Positions 7,488 through 16,756 of a DNA stretch of 64,000 bases are shown one piece after another. Both the position numbers and the translations under genes were made by a program. The notes beneath the pieces are model-generated. The model was not told the DNA's origin. It did not search any database and saw only the letters and a program-made list of their open reading frames with translations. This stretch comes from Eubacterium sp. Lineage in GTDB: Bacteria; Bacillota; Clostridia; Oscillospirales; Acutalibacteraceae. The stretch is from the NCBI GenBank assembly GCA_017450645.1, contig JAFSTE010000012.1, forward strand, positions 82,205 to 146,204, read 5' to 3'. The number at the start of each line of letters is the position of its first letter. Within the stretch, counting starts at the first letter, position 1.

Positions 7488-8627
7488 TCAGTTCTTTGAC
7501 AACAGCACTACGCACTCCATATGCTTAGTGTGCGGGAACATATCGACGGGTTGGATTTTTTTCGCGCGGTAGCCGTGGGTGGTGATAAAGTTTAAGTCGC
7601 GCGCAAGAGTCTGCGGATTACAGGAGATATAAACAATCCTGTCGCTTTTCATTTTGCACAGCGCTTTTAAAAAGCGCACCGTAGCGCCTGCACGCGGCGG
7701 ATCGAGAATGACTACATCGAATTTTTCGCCCGCCTTGGTAAGCTCGGTTATGTAGTCGCCCGCGTCTGCACATTCAAAATAAATATTGTTCGCGCCGTTA
7801 TTTTTTGCATTTTTAACCGCGTCGTAAACAGCCGCAGCGTTAAGCTCCACGCCGAGCACCTCGCCCGCATTTTTTGACGCAATAATGCCTATCGTACCCG
7901 TACCGCAGTACGCGTCAAAAACTCTGTCAGTATCCTTAATTTCAGCGAGCTTAAGCGCCGTATTATACAGAATTTCACACTGAGTGGGGTTAACCTGGTA
8001 GAACGACTCGGGCGAAATTCTGAACCTGCAACCGCAAAGCTCGTCCTCAATATAGCCGCTGCCGTAAAGGACAAAGCTGCGCTCGCCGAGGGTGAGATTA
8101 ATACCATCGGGACTGACATTCTGTACAATCGTTTTAACGCTCGGGTGTGCCTTAATAACAGCGTTTACAAAGCTCGTCTTTTTCGGCAGATTAACACCCG
8201 CCGTCACGATAACGAGCATAACCTCGCCCGTTTTAAAGCCCTTTCGAATGAGCAGATGGCGCACAAAACCGCTTCCCTTGCGCTCGTCAAAAGCCTTAAG
8301 CTTAAACGAGGTACACAGCTTAGTTACAGTCCTTGCAATCTCCTGGCACTCCTCGTCCTCTATCATACAGTAATCAACGCTTACCACGCTGCCCCTTGTA
8401 CTTTGATAAACGCCTGAGGCAAGGCGCTTTTGACGGGTATCGTAGTAAAATGCGCACTGCATTTTATTACGGTAGTTAAACGGGTGCTCCATCGGGATAA
8501 TGCGCTCCACCCTGCCGTATTTTGACAAAAGGGTATTAAGTTGTTTTTGCTTATATTTAAGCTGCTCGGGGTAGTCAAGATTTTGAAGCTGACAGCCCGA
8601 GCATTTTTTATAGTATTTACATTTCAT
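7488..8627 (-). CDS. rlmD: 23S rRNA (uracil-5-)-methyltransferase, RlmD/RumA family
   Basis: This is a 379-residue member of the TrmA/RumA family. Cys3, Cys9 and Cys12 at the N-terminus, with a later Cys near residue 83, should bind a 4Fe-4S cluster. The SAM-binding motif DAYCGTGTIGI, the DPPRAG loop and the catalytic SCNPQTLARDL are all present. It lacks the N-terminal TRAM domain seen in many RlmD proteins. Firmicutes often have paralogues for U747 and U1939, so the exact target base is not certain. The ribosome site before the ATG is weak. corA lies 32 bp upstream. Confidence 0.9.
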   Translation of the reverse strand: MKCKYYKKCSGCQLQNLDYPEQLKYKQKQLNTLLSKYGRVERIIPMEHPFNYRNKMQCAFYYDTRQKRLASGVYQSTRGSVVSVDYCMIEDEECQEIARTVTKLCTSFKLKAFDERKGSGFVRHLLIRKGFKTGEVMLVIVTAGVNLPKKTSFVNAVIKAHPSVKTIVQNVSPDGINLTLGERSFVLYGSGYIEDELCGCRFRISPESFYQVNPTQCEILYNTALKLAEIKDTDRVFDAYCGTGTIGIIASKNAGEVLGVELNAAAVYDAVKNAKNNGANNIYFECADAGDYITELTKAGEKFDVVILDPPRAGATVRFLKALCKMKSDRIVYISCNPQTLARDLNFITTHGYRAKKIQPVDMFPHTKHMECVVLLSKN

Positions 8628-8659
8628 AATCTATTTTAGTGTTCGGTTTTCTCGGATAA

Positions 8660-9595
8660 TCAGAACCATTTTTTCTTTTTGCCGAAAAGCGTAAGCGTTG
8701 CGACTACAACAACCGACAGAATTATTACAAAGATATAACCGTACTTCCACTCAAATTCGGGCATATACTTAAAGTTCATACCGTACCAGCCTACTATTAA
8801 AGTAAGCGGGAAAAAGATGCTTGTAAGGACGGTAAAGTACTTCATCGTGTTGTTAAGCTTAAGGTCGAGAGATGCCGAATACGCGTCCTGCAAATGCGTT
8901 ACGGAGGATGAGAGCGTGTCGGTGTCCTCTCTGAGGCGCGTTACCTTTTGAGAGAGGTTGGCAATATACCACAAATCCTCGGCTTCAAACAGGTCGTTTT
9001 CGTTTTCCTCAATAGCGTCGGTGATATCGAGAATCTGCTCATAGTAATTATGCATTGTGAGCAGCTCCTTTTTAAGCTGCAACAGATTAAGGTTAAAGTC
9101 GTCGTCAACGTCGCCCTTAATTACATCCTCTTCAAGTGCAGTAATCTCGTTACCCAAATCCTCAATAAACTTAAAGTCATCGTTTATCAGCGAATCTAAA
9201 AATGCGTAAATCAGCTTTTCGAGCGTAGTATTTTTATAGCTGTAGCGGTTAAGAGCGCTCATAAATTTTTGCTTAGTGGAGGAATCGTAGTCCTCTACAT
9301 CAACAACGAGCAGCATATTTTTCATAACATAAACCGCAACGCTGTCCTCGGTAGTAGACGGATTCTTTTTATTAACAATTCTAAGCTCGGTAAAGGTGTA
9401 ATCGTCGTACACCTCAACGCCCGAGCGAAAATGCTCGTTTACCTCCTGGCACGCCGCAACGGTAGAACGCGCAAAGCCGTACTTTTTGCCAAGCGGCGCA
9501 AGCTCCTTAGCGCTGAGATAACCAACTGTAAGAGTATTTTCGTCAATCTCGTCGGCTGTGATTTCCGTTAATTTCTGACCTATTTTGTAAAACAC
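8660..9595 (-). CDS. corA: CorA-type magnesium/divalent cation transporter
   Basis: The 311-residue protein has a long cytoplasmic alpha/beta and coiled-coil N-terminal domain and two C-terminal transmembrane helices. The signature YGMN lies just after the first helix (WYGMNFKYMPEFEWKYGY), which defines CorA pentameric channels, and the protein ends in a basic tail, KKKKWF. The start is a GTG at 9595 with a GGAGGCGG site. It probably imports Mg2+, with possible Co2+ or Ni2+ transport. Confidence 0.93.
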   Translation of the reverse strand: MFYKIGQKLTEITADEIDENTLTVGYLSAKELAPLGKKYGFARSTVAACQEVNEHFRSGVEVYDDYTFTELRIVNKKNPSTTEDSVAVYVMKNMLLVVDVEDYDSSTKQKFMSALNRYSYKNTTLEKLIYAFLDSLINDDFKFIEDLGNEITALEEDVIKGDVDDDFNLNLLQLKKELLTMHNYYEQILDITDAIEENENDLFEAEDLWYIANLSQKVTRLREDTDTLSSSVTHLQDAYSASLDLKLNNTMKYFTVLTSIFFPLTLIVGWYGMNFKYMPEFEWKYGYIFVIILSVVVVATLTLFGKKKKWF

Positions 9596-9648
9596 AAAAC
9601 CGCCTCCAAAACATTACTGACTTTAGTATATCACAACTAATTAAAAAA

Positions 9649-9675
9649 ATAAAGCGTGTAAATACAGCATATAAT
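9649..9675 (+). promoter_or_regulatory. Candidate sigma-E type promoter of sigK
   Basis: ATA (9649-9651) followed 16 bp later by CATATAAT (9668-9675) fits the mother-cell sigma-E pattern ATA-N16-18-CATACANT. Sigma-E control of sigK is known in Bacillus; here it is inferred. Confidence 0.45.
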
Positions 9676-9690
9676 TAATCGGTGATGAAA

Positions 9691-10374
9691 ATGTTATCTG
9701 CTTTACTGTCTATTCTAAGTGCAAATATACTATACTTTATTTTGCACCTGCAGACCTCCTCGTCGTTCCCGAAGCCGCTTACTTCAAAAGAGGAGCAAAT
9801 GTATCTCGAAAAAATGGCTCAGGGCGACAAAAACGCGCGCGGCGTGCTTATAGAGCGCAATCTGCGCCTCGTAAGTCATATCGCAAAAAAGTATTATGCC
9901 AAAAGCGACGACGCCGACGACCTTATTTCAATAGGTACAATAGGGCTTATAAAAGCGGTTGACTCGTTTAACGCCGACAAAAATGTGCGCCTTGCGACCT
10001 ACGCGTCAAGATGCATCGAAAACGAGATACTTATGTATTTTCGCTCGACTAAAAAGCAAAACGGCGATATGCTGTTGTCCGACACTATCGAAACCGACAA
10101 GGACGGCAATCCGCTGACTATCGAGGACACCCTGCGCGACAAAAGGGATATGGCTCAGGAGCTCGAAAAAAAGACCCGCTGGGCGCAGGTCAAGAAGTAT
10201 ATAGAGAATATGGACGATGAGCGCGAGCGCGAAATAATAATCCTGCGCTACGGGCTGAATAACAAGCCGCCGCTGACTCAGCGCGAGGTCGCTCAAAGGC
10301 TTAACATAAGCCGCTCCTATGTGTCACGGATAGAGAAAAAGGTGATTTCGGATATACGAATGGCGATAAACTGA
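9691..10374 (+). CDS. sigK: RNA polymerase sporulation sigma factor SigK (pro-form)
   Basis: The protein has 227 residues from the ATG at 9691, with GGTG upstream; an ATG two codons earlier is possible. A hydrophobic pro-sequence of about 25 residues (LSALLSILSANILYFIL) precedes SFPKPLTSKEEQMYLEKMAQ, exactly where Bacillus pro-sigma-K is cleaved. Region 2 (NLRLVSHIAKKYY, DLISIGTIGLIKAVDSF, RLATYASRCIENEI) and region 4 (LTQREVAQRLNISRSYVSRI) are intact. SigK drives late mother-cell transcription in sporulation. The gene is not split by a skin element. It shares a terminator with the convergent GtrA-like gene. Confidence 0.95.
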   Translation: MLSALLSILSANILYFILHLQTSSSFPKPLTSKEEQMYLEKMAQGDKNARGVLIERNLRLVSHIAKKYYAKSDDADDLISIGTIGLIKAVDSFNADKNVRLATYASRCIENEILMYFRSTKKQNGDMLLSDTIETDKDGNPLTIEDTLRDKRDMAQELEKKTRWAQVKKYIENMDDEREREIIILRYGLNNKPPLTQREVAQRLNISRSYVSRIEKKVISDIRMAIN

Positions 10375-10438
10375 ATTGAGAATTGAAAATGGAAAATTGA
10401 GAATTGAGAATTTCGGTTACTCGCTACGCTCAAACAAT
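10374..10438. repeat. AATTNNN heptamer array joined to a solo element-end motif
   Basis: AATT (once AATG) falls at 10374, 10381, 10388, 10395, 10402 and 10409, an exact 7-bp period. The end motif GGTTACTCGC..GCTCAAACA of the palindromic element family follows at 10416-10438. The array begins at the sigK stop codon. Confidence 0.85.
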
Positions 10439-10441
10439 AAC

Positions 10442-10465
10442 AAAAGCACCCTCTCGGGTGCTTTT
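10442..10465. terminator. Bidirectional terminator between sigK and the GtrA-like gene
   Basis: The stem AAAAGCACCC / GGGTGCTTTT has a TCTC loop and runs into T-tracts on both strands. Confidence 0.85.
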
Positions 10466-10476
10466 TCTGTTTCTTA

Positions 10477-11160
10477 TTATTCTGCTTCTGCAGGTGCAGC
10501 TTCTTCGTCTGTCTTTTTCTCTTTCAGGAGTACAAATTTCTCCATCGGGAAGAGAACTACCATCTGTACGAAGCCTGCGGCAAGTCCCGCAATAGTTCTC
10601 GCAAGAGGCTGAATCCAAGCCCACGGAATCTTAGCGATAATACCTACAAGCCAGCCCTGGAACCATGTTGAGAACAGGATGAGCGCAATCATAAGTACAA
10701 TATAAATTGCGAAGTTGTACCACGGTGCGTCGGACTTAAAGGTAGTCTTTTTGTTCTGATAGAAGCCGTAGATGTTTGCAATAAGGTTAGAAAGGAAGAA
10801 CGGGAGAAGGAAGCCCCATGTTACTACGCCGCCTACTACAACGCCGTTTTCGATAACGCCGCCGAGATTGCCCGTAGCGGTGTCAACTACATACTTACCA
10901 ACCTGCTTGATACCCTCTTCTTTAGTCGGGTCGAACACAACATTCGGGTCAAAAATGCCCTGAAGGAAGTGCGGAAGCGGTGTGATTACTTTATCAAAGA
11001 TAAACGGAAGCACATTCGCAAGTACAAGCTGGATTATGGTAACAAGACCGCTGACTACCATAAACTTAATGAGCTGCCACAGGGTTTTAATACCCGAGCC
11101 CTTTTCTTCAGCGGCATTGTCAAGACCGCCTAAAGAAAGTTTTTTCTTTTCATCTGCCAT
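10477..11160 (-). CDS. GtrA-like four-helix membrane protein
   Basis: The 227-residue protein has a charged N-terminus, four hydrophobic segments (about 30-55, 108-132, 145-170, 180-205) and a charged tail, EKKTDEEAAPAEAE. LIKFMVVSGLVTIIQLVLAN and the later NLIANIYGFYQNKKTTF resemble the GtrA pattern, in which such proteins help move lipid-linked sugars across the membrane or partner glycosyltransferases. About 45 residues between helices 1 and 2 are extra. A clear GGAG site precedes the ATG. Assignment to GtrA is by pattern only. Confidence 0.5.
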   Translation of the reverse strand: MADEKKKLSLGGLDNAAEEKGSGIKTLWQLIKFMVVSGLVTIIQLVLANVLPFIFDKVITPLPHFLQGIFDPNVVFDPTKEEGIKQVGKYVVDTATGNLGGVIENGVVVGGVVTWGFLLPFFLSNLIANIYGFYQNKKTTFKSDAPWYNFAIYIVLMIALILFSTWFQGWLVGIIAKIPWAWIQPLARTIAGLAAGFVQMVVLFPMEKFVLLKEKKTDEEAAPAEAE

Positions 11161-11240
11161 AATTTTTACTCCTTACATATATAAAATTATTTTTAACAAA
11201 ACTATTATAACAAGTTCAACTTAATATTGCAATAAATTTT

Positions 11241-12920
11241 TTAAGCGAACAGCAGTCCGATAAGAGATTTACCCGCTGCAAGACCTACAAGCGCGATTAT
11301 ACCCTTAACGATAAGCACGATAATGCACACGATAATTGCAAGCACGAGAAGCACTGCAAGGATTAACAGGCAAAGAATTGCCGGTCCTTTTTTGCTTGGC
11401 TTAACGGGGTCGTTAAACTCTTTTTCCTCGAACATTTCGGGCGGTGCAGGATTATCGTCGTCAAATACGGGATAAAGCGGCAGCGTTGCCTCTGCGTCGC
11501 AGTAGCCGGAGTTCCAGAGCAGCGGCTCAACGAGCGCGCGAACGGTAGTTGCTCCCTTAAGGAACTTACCGATTTTAAGGTGAATTGTGTTAAGGAACGA
11601 GTCGATTACATTAAGGAAGCCGCAGGTGAGCTTATACTCTCTCGTTTCGGGTCCGTACGGCGAGTCGCCGCAGTAGAGATTTTTAACAAGTTCGAGAATA
11701 AAATCAACAACCTTGTTATCTGCGATGTCGGCAATATCAGCCTTAGAAAGACCGCACTCCTTTTTGCAAAGGCGCCAAATCTTTTTAAAGGTCAGCTTAT
11801 TGAGGAACTTGCCGAGCGGGTGCAAAACGGGTTTAAGCTTTCTCGCCTTATCGTGACTGATTGAGAAGGACGGCGCCATCTCGATAAATCTGTCGTAGTC
11901 GTTTGCAAGCGAGCTTACGATGTCGCCAATCATACCGAAGAAGAAGCCTTCCATATACTCGTCAAACGGCTTTCCGCCGGTGTCAAGACCCGGTACTTCT
12001 TTAATTAAAACAGTTTCAACATCGACCTTAGCATTTTTAGGGTCGAGTATAACATTTCTCATAGCGGGCGGACAGCCTATCATTGCAGCGCAGGCAATAT
12101 CATAAAAGCGGTTGCCCTTTTTAGTAGTAACATAACCGATGTCGTGAACATGGGTATGGCCCGAGAGCATAACATTAAGTCCGTTATCCGCAAAAATCTC
12201 GCGCGTAACCTCGTGGTGCTTTTGCATATCGCCCGAGCCGATAATTGAATAAAACGGCGAAGGTGAAACCATCGGGTGGTGCGTCATAGCGATAACAAAC
12301 TGGTCGTTATCGTGAGCGTCCTTAAGCTGCTCCATAATCCACTTCATACAGTCCTCTGAATAACCCGAGCCTCCGTCGGGGTCAGGGCGCTGGTTATAGT
12401 CGTCGTTAAGCGCAAACAAGCGGTAACCGGGAGCGAGCTGAACGACATAGCACATCTGGTCCTCGTGAACGGCGATAGCCTCCGACGGACCGAAGTCGTA
12501 ATACATTTTCCAAAGGTCGTGCCTGTCCTCAACAGCGGGCACCTCGATAACCTCGTCGCCGTCATAACCCGGAGCAACACCGCCGCCGCGATAGTCGTGA
12601 GTTGCGGTGATTACATAAACTCTTTTGCCCCTCTTTTTAAGGTCGTAGAGCAACTCGATAAACTCCTTGTGCGACTCAATCTCGCCGTCGCGGGTTGTAT
12701 CGCCCGAAAGAACGACAATATCTGTCGAAGTGTCCTCGCACAGCATATCAAAGCCTTTTTTGATAACAAGGTCGCTGTCCTTGATAACCTTCTGGCTCTT
12801 TGACTCGGCGTTTTCGTACGCCTTGCCTTCGGTACCTGTTTTTCTGGAGTAATAATGAAGGTCAGTTATAAACTGAATTTTAAGCGGCTCATTATTACTG
12901 CCGTAGATTTTGTTAGACAT
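11241..12920 (-). CDS. Metallophosphoesterase with C-terminal membrane segments
   Basis: This 559-residue protein begins with a calcineurin-like phosphoesterase domain: FITDLHYYS, VVLSGDTTRDG, ITATHDYRG, MTHHPMVSP and SGHTHVHD supply the expected two-metal ligands. A helical middle region without a recognisable family follows. The C-terminus contains two long hydrophobic stretches (about 508-559), so the enzyme is likely tail-anchored with the catalytic domain in the cytoplasm, as there is no signal peptide. The substrate (nucleotide, phosphodiester or phosphoprotein) is unknown. Confidence 0.8.
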   Translation of the reverse strand: MSNKIYGSNNEPLKIQFITDLHYYSRKTGTEGKAYENAESKSQKVIKDSDLVIKKGFDMLCEDTSTDIVVLSGDTTRDGEIESHKEFIELLYDLKKRGKRVYVITATHDYRGGGVAPGYDGDEVIEVPAVEDRHDLWKMYYDFGPSEAIAVHEDQMCYVVQLAPGYRLFALNDDYNQRPDPDGGSGYSEDCMKWIMEQLKDAHDNDQFVIAMTHHPMVSPSPFYSIIGSGDMQKHHEVTREIFADNGLNVMLSGHTHVHDIGYVTTKKGNRFYDIACAAMIGCPPAMRNVILDPKNAKVDVETVLIKEVPGLDTGGKPFDEYMEGFFFGMIGDIVSSLANDYDRFIEMAPSFSISHDKARKLKPVLHPLGKFLNKLTFKKIWRLCKKECGLSKADIADIADNKVVDFILELVKNLYCGDSPYGPETREYKLTCGFLNVIDSFLNTIHLKIGKFLKGATTVRALVEPLLWNSGYCDAEATLPLYPVFDDDNPAPPEMFEEKEFNDPVKPSKKGPAILCLLILAVLLVLAIIVCIIVLIVKGIIALVGLAAGKSLIGLLFA

Positions 12921-12946
12921 AAATTTTCTCCTTCCAGTCGAAAATT

Positions 12947-13128
12947 AGCTTATAGCTATGAGCTGCAAGCTGCAAGCTTATGGGTGGACTCCGTCCACAC
13001 CTGATTATAATCGGGTGCGGGAGATTCCCCTATTAGGGGAAATGTCACCGTAGGTGACAAAAGGGTCTGGCGCCCGCTCCAAGGGTCCCGCCCGAAAGCT
13101 CTAAGCTCAAAGCTCTGAGCTCTAAGCC
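12947..13128. repeat. Complete AGCTNNN heptamer-armed hairpin element
   Basis: The left arm has AGCT at 12947, 12954, 12961, 12968 and 12975. The right arm has AGCT at 13097, 13104, 13111 and 13118, and AGCC at 13125. Both keep a strict 7-bp period. The centre holds several GC-rich hairpins: GTGGACTCCGTCCAC, GATTCCCC..GGGGAAATGTC and CACCGTAGGTG. Its core ATTATAATCGGGTG is shared with other loci in the window. Confidence 0.85.
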
Positions 13129-13129
13129 A

Positions 13130-15790
13130 TTAAAACACTTTAATTATACCATTTTTAACAGAATTATCAAGCGTAATTTCGATACAGCCCTTGACGCGCT
13201 CGTTAAATTCAACGGGCTGTCCGTCAAGCGTTACGGTGTAGTCATTTTTATCCAAAAGGGTGATTATCATAGAATACTTTTCGTTTTTGCCGAAATACTT
13301 GAATTTAACCTCGGCAGAATCGGTATCAGTACGCTGATAATCGGTCCAAACATCAAGACCCGTAGTTACGGTGTCGGGCTTATAATATGCGTTCGCCCAG
13401 ATGCAAATAGGCGCGGAGAGTCCGCCGAAATTGTGGAACCAGCCTCCCCTTTTCGTCTTAATACCGAAGCACTCATAAGTGTTGTACGAAAAGTCGGTTT
13501 CCGCCTTCCACATATTAAGCGCTCTGTCCGCAATCGCAAACGCAAAGTCGGTGTCGCCGAGGTCAAGCATAGTTTTCCATATAAACCACTGGTGAGCCAT
13601 CCAGACATTACCGTTCCAGTAGCCGTCGTCCATATAATACGACGCGCTCATATCAACGGCGCTGACGCCCGCGGGTGACCACATCTCGTTCGGATTTTTA
13701 ATATGTGCAACAAGCCTTTCGGCGCGCTCACCGTCCACCGAGCCGGACACAAGCGGATACACCCCGTCGAAGCCCTTGTCCCAGTTTTCGCCGTTTTCGG
13801 TTTTCATTATATACGGCTTATCTTTATCGTAAAGAGTGTAGCCGAAGTAGCCGCTCTCCTCGTCCCAGGACAGCTCGTTTAGCGCCTTTTCGCTCTGCGC
13901 GATATCGGCGTCATAAACGGCTATATCGTCGTCTTTACCGAGGTAGTCGGCAACCATTTTCATAATCTTACCTGCGCGGATAATATGCGCAGTTGTAAGG
14001 CACGGGCAGGAGTAAGACTCCGCCTTGTTTTTCATCATTTCAAGCTGTACGGGATAGTCGTCCATACCCGAACAGGAGTACCAGTAATCGTACACCGTAA
14101 GCAATCCGTTACCGAATTTAGCGCAGGTTGAGCCGTGCGTTCTGCCGCGCAAAAATTCGTAATACAGCTTTAATTTATCATACAAAAAGTTAAGCTTTTC
14201 CTTATCATTTGTGCGCTTTAAAAGCTCAAGATACTCGACAAACTGAGTCGGCACAAGCGAGCCGTGAAGCAAAAACGCAAAGTCGTCGTTATCCTCATCG
14301 CACAAATACATATCAAGCGCGTAGCGGCAAAGGTCGGGCGAGAATTCAAGAAGCCCCATTCCAATAAAGCCGCTGTCCCAGGTATAAAAAGAATCCCAGC
14401 GCTTTCCGGGCGTATGATGCACAACATTTTCACCGTGCAGATAAACGGGATACACCACATTAGTAAGCAGCGTAGCCCTTAGAATATCGGTAGAAAGCGC
14501 ATATTTTTCGCCCTGAGCGTTATACGGAGCAGGCAGGCTCTTTTTGCGTGAATTTTCGTATATTTTTTCGTACTCGTCAAAGGTGAGCGGGTCAAATTTT
14601 TCCTGCGAAATCACTACATACTCGGTATGCGTAGTGTGAGGCGGCATAAAGATTGACCTGACTACAATATTTTCAAAAAAGCCGTTGTCGCTGCTCTTAC
14701 GGCTGAACGCATTTGAAAAGGTTTCTTTAAGGTCGTCGTAGTTAATATCACCGTTTGACAGGCGGTTAATCAGCGCGTCCTCGAGCGTACCGGAATTCAG
14801 CGTACGCATACGCGTATTTTCGTTATGAGTAAGGATTGAAAAATCGCAGTCGTCATACTTATACTTAAGGTTTATACGGTTTGCGCCGCCCTGCTTTTCT
14901 ATATCAACATCCGGCACAAAGCGATAGGACACAAGCTCTGCGTCCACCCTGCTTCCCTCTTCAACAACGGCGATAAAATCAAGCTCTATTCCTGCGCCGC
15001 CGAGACTTGTAAACGACGGATTCTCGCTAAACGGAACATAGATAATTTCAAGCCCGTCGGTGTGCGGCAGCACAAGCTCGCTGCCGTTATAATCAAGGTG
15101 AGCGTCGCCGTCGGTAACGGTCTGATACCTGATTGCAAGCACGGGTTTTTCAAAGCCGTCGGCGCTTAGCTTATATGTAACAAAATCACCCTTTTCGCAG
15201 CAGAACGGCTTAAGATTCAGATGCTCAACATGGTCATTTCTGCACCTGTCGCCGAGTCCCTCGTCAAGATAAAACTCGCGGTCTCTGAACATTCCCCTGA
15301 ACATACCGTCGGGAGTTTCGTGCTCCCACGGGCGCTCCTTAGCATAGCCGAAAGAAACATAGTCGTTAGCGCTCTTTATGTTAATTTTTCCGCTGCAGGA
15401 AACCTCGATATACTTAGTAAACGAGAACTCAAGAGACGCCAGAACATTAAGCAGGCAGCTCTGAGTAAGGTCGGTGTTATTATGATAACAGCAGCGCACA
15501 AGATACGCCGTATCGTCCATTCTTGAAAACGACACATCGGCGTAAACCATATCCTTCCACATAAGCTCATACCTATAGGAATAGTACGAAAAATCGGGTG
15601 CACATTCCCACAAATGGTAATTTGACGGTACGGTTACATTAGGTACGGGCGTTGCGCTGTTCCACAAAGTCGGGTGGATACTTATGTCGAATCTTCCGCC
15701 CTTTTTTTTAAGCGAAGGCAGAATTTTCGATATGCCCATATATTTTTTTGAATACGGTCCCCAAAGGGGAAGATTAAAGGATTTTGCCAT
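13130..15790 (-). CDS. Large glycosidase-like protein, (alpha/alpha)6 toroid, GH63-like
   Basis: The 886-residue protein starts at ATG 15790; an ATG six codons upstream is equally possible, and both ribosome sites are weak. The N-terminal half looks beta-rich, and the C-terminal half contains KRWDSFYTWDSGFIGMGLLE and DDGYWNGNVWMAHQWFIWKT, typical of GH63, trehalase and mannosylglycerate hydrolase-like toroids. A carboxylate near TWDSGF and others further on could serve catalysis. No signal peptide is present, so it is probably cytoplasmic. The substrate is unclear. It stands alone, divergent from the tyrosine kinase operon. Confidence 0.65.
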   Translation of the reverse strand: MAKSFNLPLWGPYSKKYMGISKILPSLKKKGGRFDISIHPTLWNSATPVPNVTVPSNYHLWECAPDFSYYSYRYELMWKDMVYADVSFSRMDDTAYLVRCCYHNNTDLTQSCLLNVLASLEFSFTKYIEVSCSGKINIKSANDYVSFGYAKERPWEHETPDGMFRGMFRDREFYLDEGLGDRCRNDHVEHLNLKPFCCEKGDFVTYKLSADGFEKPVLAIRYQTVTDGDAHLDYNGSELVLPHTDGLEIIYVPFSENPSFTSLGGAGIELDFIAVVEEGSRVDAELVSYRFVPDVDIEKQGGANRINLKYKYDDCDFSILTHNENTRMRTLNSGTLEDALINRLSNGDINYDDLKETFSNAFSRKSSDNGFFENIVVRSIFMPPHTTHTEYVVISQEKFDPLTFDEYEKIYENSRKKSLPAPYNAQGEKYALSTDILRATLLTNVVYPVYLHGENVVHHTPGKRWDSFYTWDSGFIGMGLLEFSPDLCRYALDMYLCDEDNDDFAFLLHGSLVPTQFVEYLELLKRTNDKEKLNFLYDKLKLYYEFLRGRTHGSTCAKFGNGLLTVYDYWYSCSGMDDYPVQLEMMKNKAESYSCPCLTTAHIIRAGKIMKMVADYLGKDDDIAVYDADIAQSEKALNELSWDEESGYFGYTLYDKDKPYIMKTENGENWDKGFDGVYPLVSGSVDGERAERLVAHIKNPNEMWSPAGVSAVDMSASYYMDDGYWNGNVWMAHQWFIWKTMLDLGDTDFAFAIADRALNMWKAETDFSYNTYECFGIKTKRGGWFHNFGGLSAPICIWANAYYKPDTVTTGLDVWTDYQRTDTDSAEVKFKYFGKNEKYSMIITLLDKNDYTVTLDGQPVEFNERVKGCIEITLDNSVKNGIIKVF

Positions 15791-15872
15791 AGTTTTTCTC
15801 ACATTCAAAAACGGTATTTTTTTACATTATGCTTTAATTTAAGAAATTTGTCAATATTAAAGAACAATTATA

Positions 15873-15901
15873 TTGACAAAATCTTTTTTATAAAGTAATA
15901 T
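15873..15901 (+). promoter_or_regulatory. Promoter of the tyrosine kinase module
   Basis: TTGACA (15873-15878) and TAATAT (15896-15901) are 17 bp apart, about 40 bp upstream of the first gene. Confidence 0.6.
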
Positions 15902-15943
15902 ATAAATCGTATTAATATGATTTATTGAAAAGGATGTACTTTT

Positions 15944-16756
15944 ATGAACATTGATGCAAATGTACAAAAAATACTTTTCGCACTGCTCAGGAGATGGCAA
16001 TTACTTGTTGTATTCGCCCTGATAGGTGCGGTTGCAGGTTATTTTTACACCTCGCATTTTACTACGCTGACATATTCGTCGGAGGTGCTTTACTTTGCGT
16101 ATGCGTATGACTCGCAGGACGAGATTACCGAGGAGGAGGGCGCAAAGAGCGCAACCGGTGACGTTAATGCAGAACGCAGAACCAGCAACACAAGTAAGAT
16201 GAACTATGTTATGCATATGATGGATACATATATCGCTATTATGCAGACTAACGAGTTTTATTCAAAGGTTGCGGACGACCTTAATAAATCAACTAACGCT
16301 AATTATACTGCGGGCTCAATTGCGGGTGTTATATCTATCGAGCCTGTTGAAAATACGGCGATGTTTAAGGTTACTGTTACTACCAACAGCCCAGACTTTT
16401 CGTACGCTGTCGCGCATCAGCTCGAAACCACTATACCTAAAGTGATGGAGAGCAAAAACAGCGGACTTGTAAGAGCGTCGGTAGAAGATAAGGCTATTAA
16501 AGCGTCGAGCGCAGGTAACCTCGGATATCCTAAAAAATGTGCTATCGGTGCGCTTGTCGGCTTACTTCTTGCCGCTGCATATGTAACGCTCAGAACTCTG
16601 TTTGATGTTCGTGTTAAGTCAAGCGACGAGCTTACTGACAAGTACAATATTCCTGTTCTCGGCTCTATCCCGAGCTTTGAAACAAGGACTACGGCAATAC
16701 AGACAATCACATCTGCTAACTCTGCTAATAACGACAAGAAGGGAGATGAGGAATAA
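15944..16756 (+). CDS. CpsC/Wzz-family chain-length determinant and kinase activator
   Basis: The 270-residue protein has transmembrane helices at about 18-38 and 190-212 flanking an extracytoplasmic domain, the Wzz/CapA topology of Firmicutes. The C-terminal cytoplasmic tail (VLGSIPSFETRTTAIQTI and on) is where such proteins contact and activate the partner tyrosine kinase. Its TAA overlaps the kinase ATG as TAATG, so translation is coupled. It should regulate polysaccharide chain length or export, but no glycosyltransferase, Wzy or Wzx gene is adjacent; the nearest flippase-like gene is about 24 kb away. Confidence 0.88.
   Translation: MNIDANVQKILFALLRRWQLLVVFALIGAVAGYFYTSHFTTLTYSSEVLYFAYAYDSQDEITEEEGAKSATGDVNAERRTSNTSKMNYVMHMMDTYIAIMQTNEFYSKVADDLNKSTNANYTAGSIAGVISIEPVENTAMFKVTVTTNSPDFSYAVAHQLETTIPKVMESKNSGLVRASVEDKAIKASSAGNLGYPKKCAIGALVGLLLAAAYVTLRTLFDVRVKSSDELTDKYNIPVLGSIPSFETRTTAIQTITSANSANNDKKGDEE

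Noticed and set aside
9691-10374. A skin-type insertion in sigK
   Set aside because: The sigK frame is continuous from the pro-sequence to region 4, so no excision is needed.
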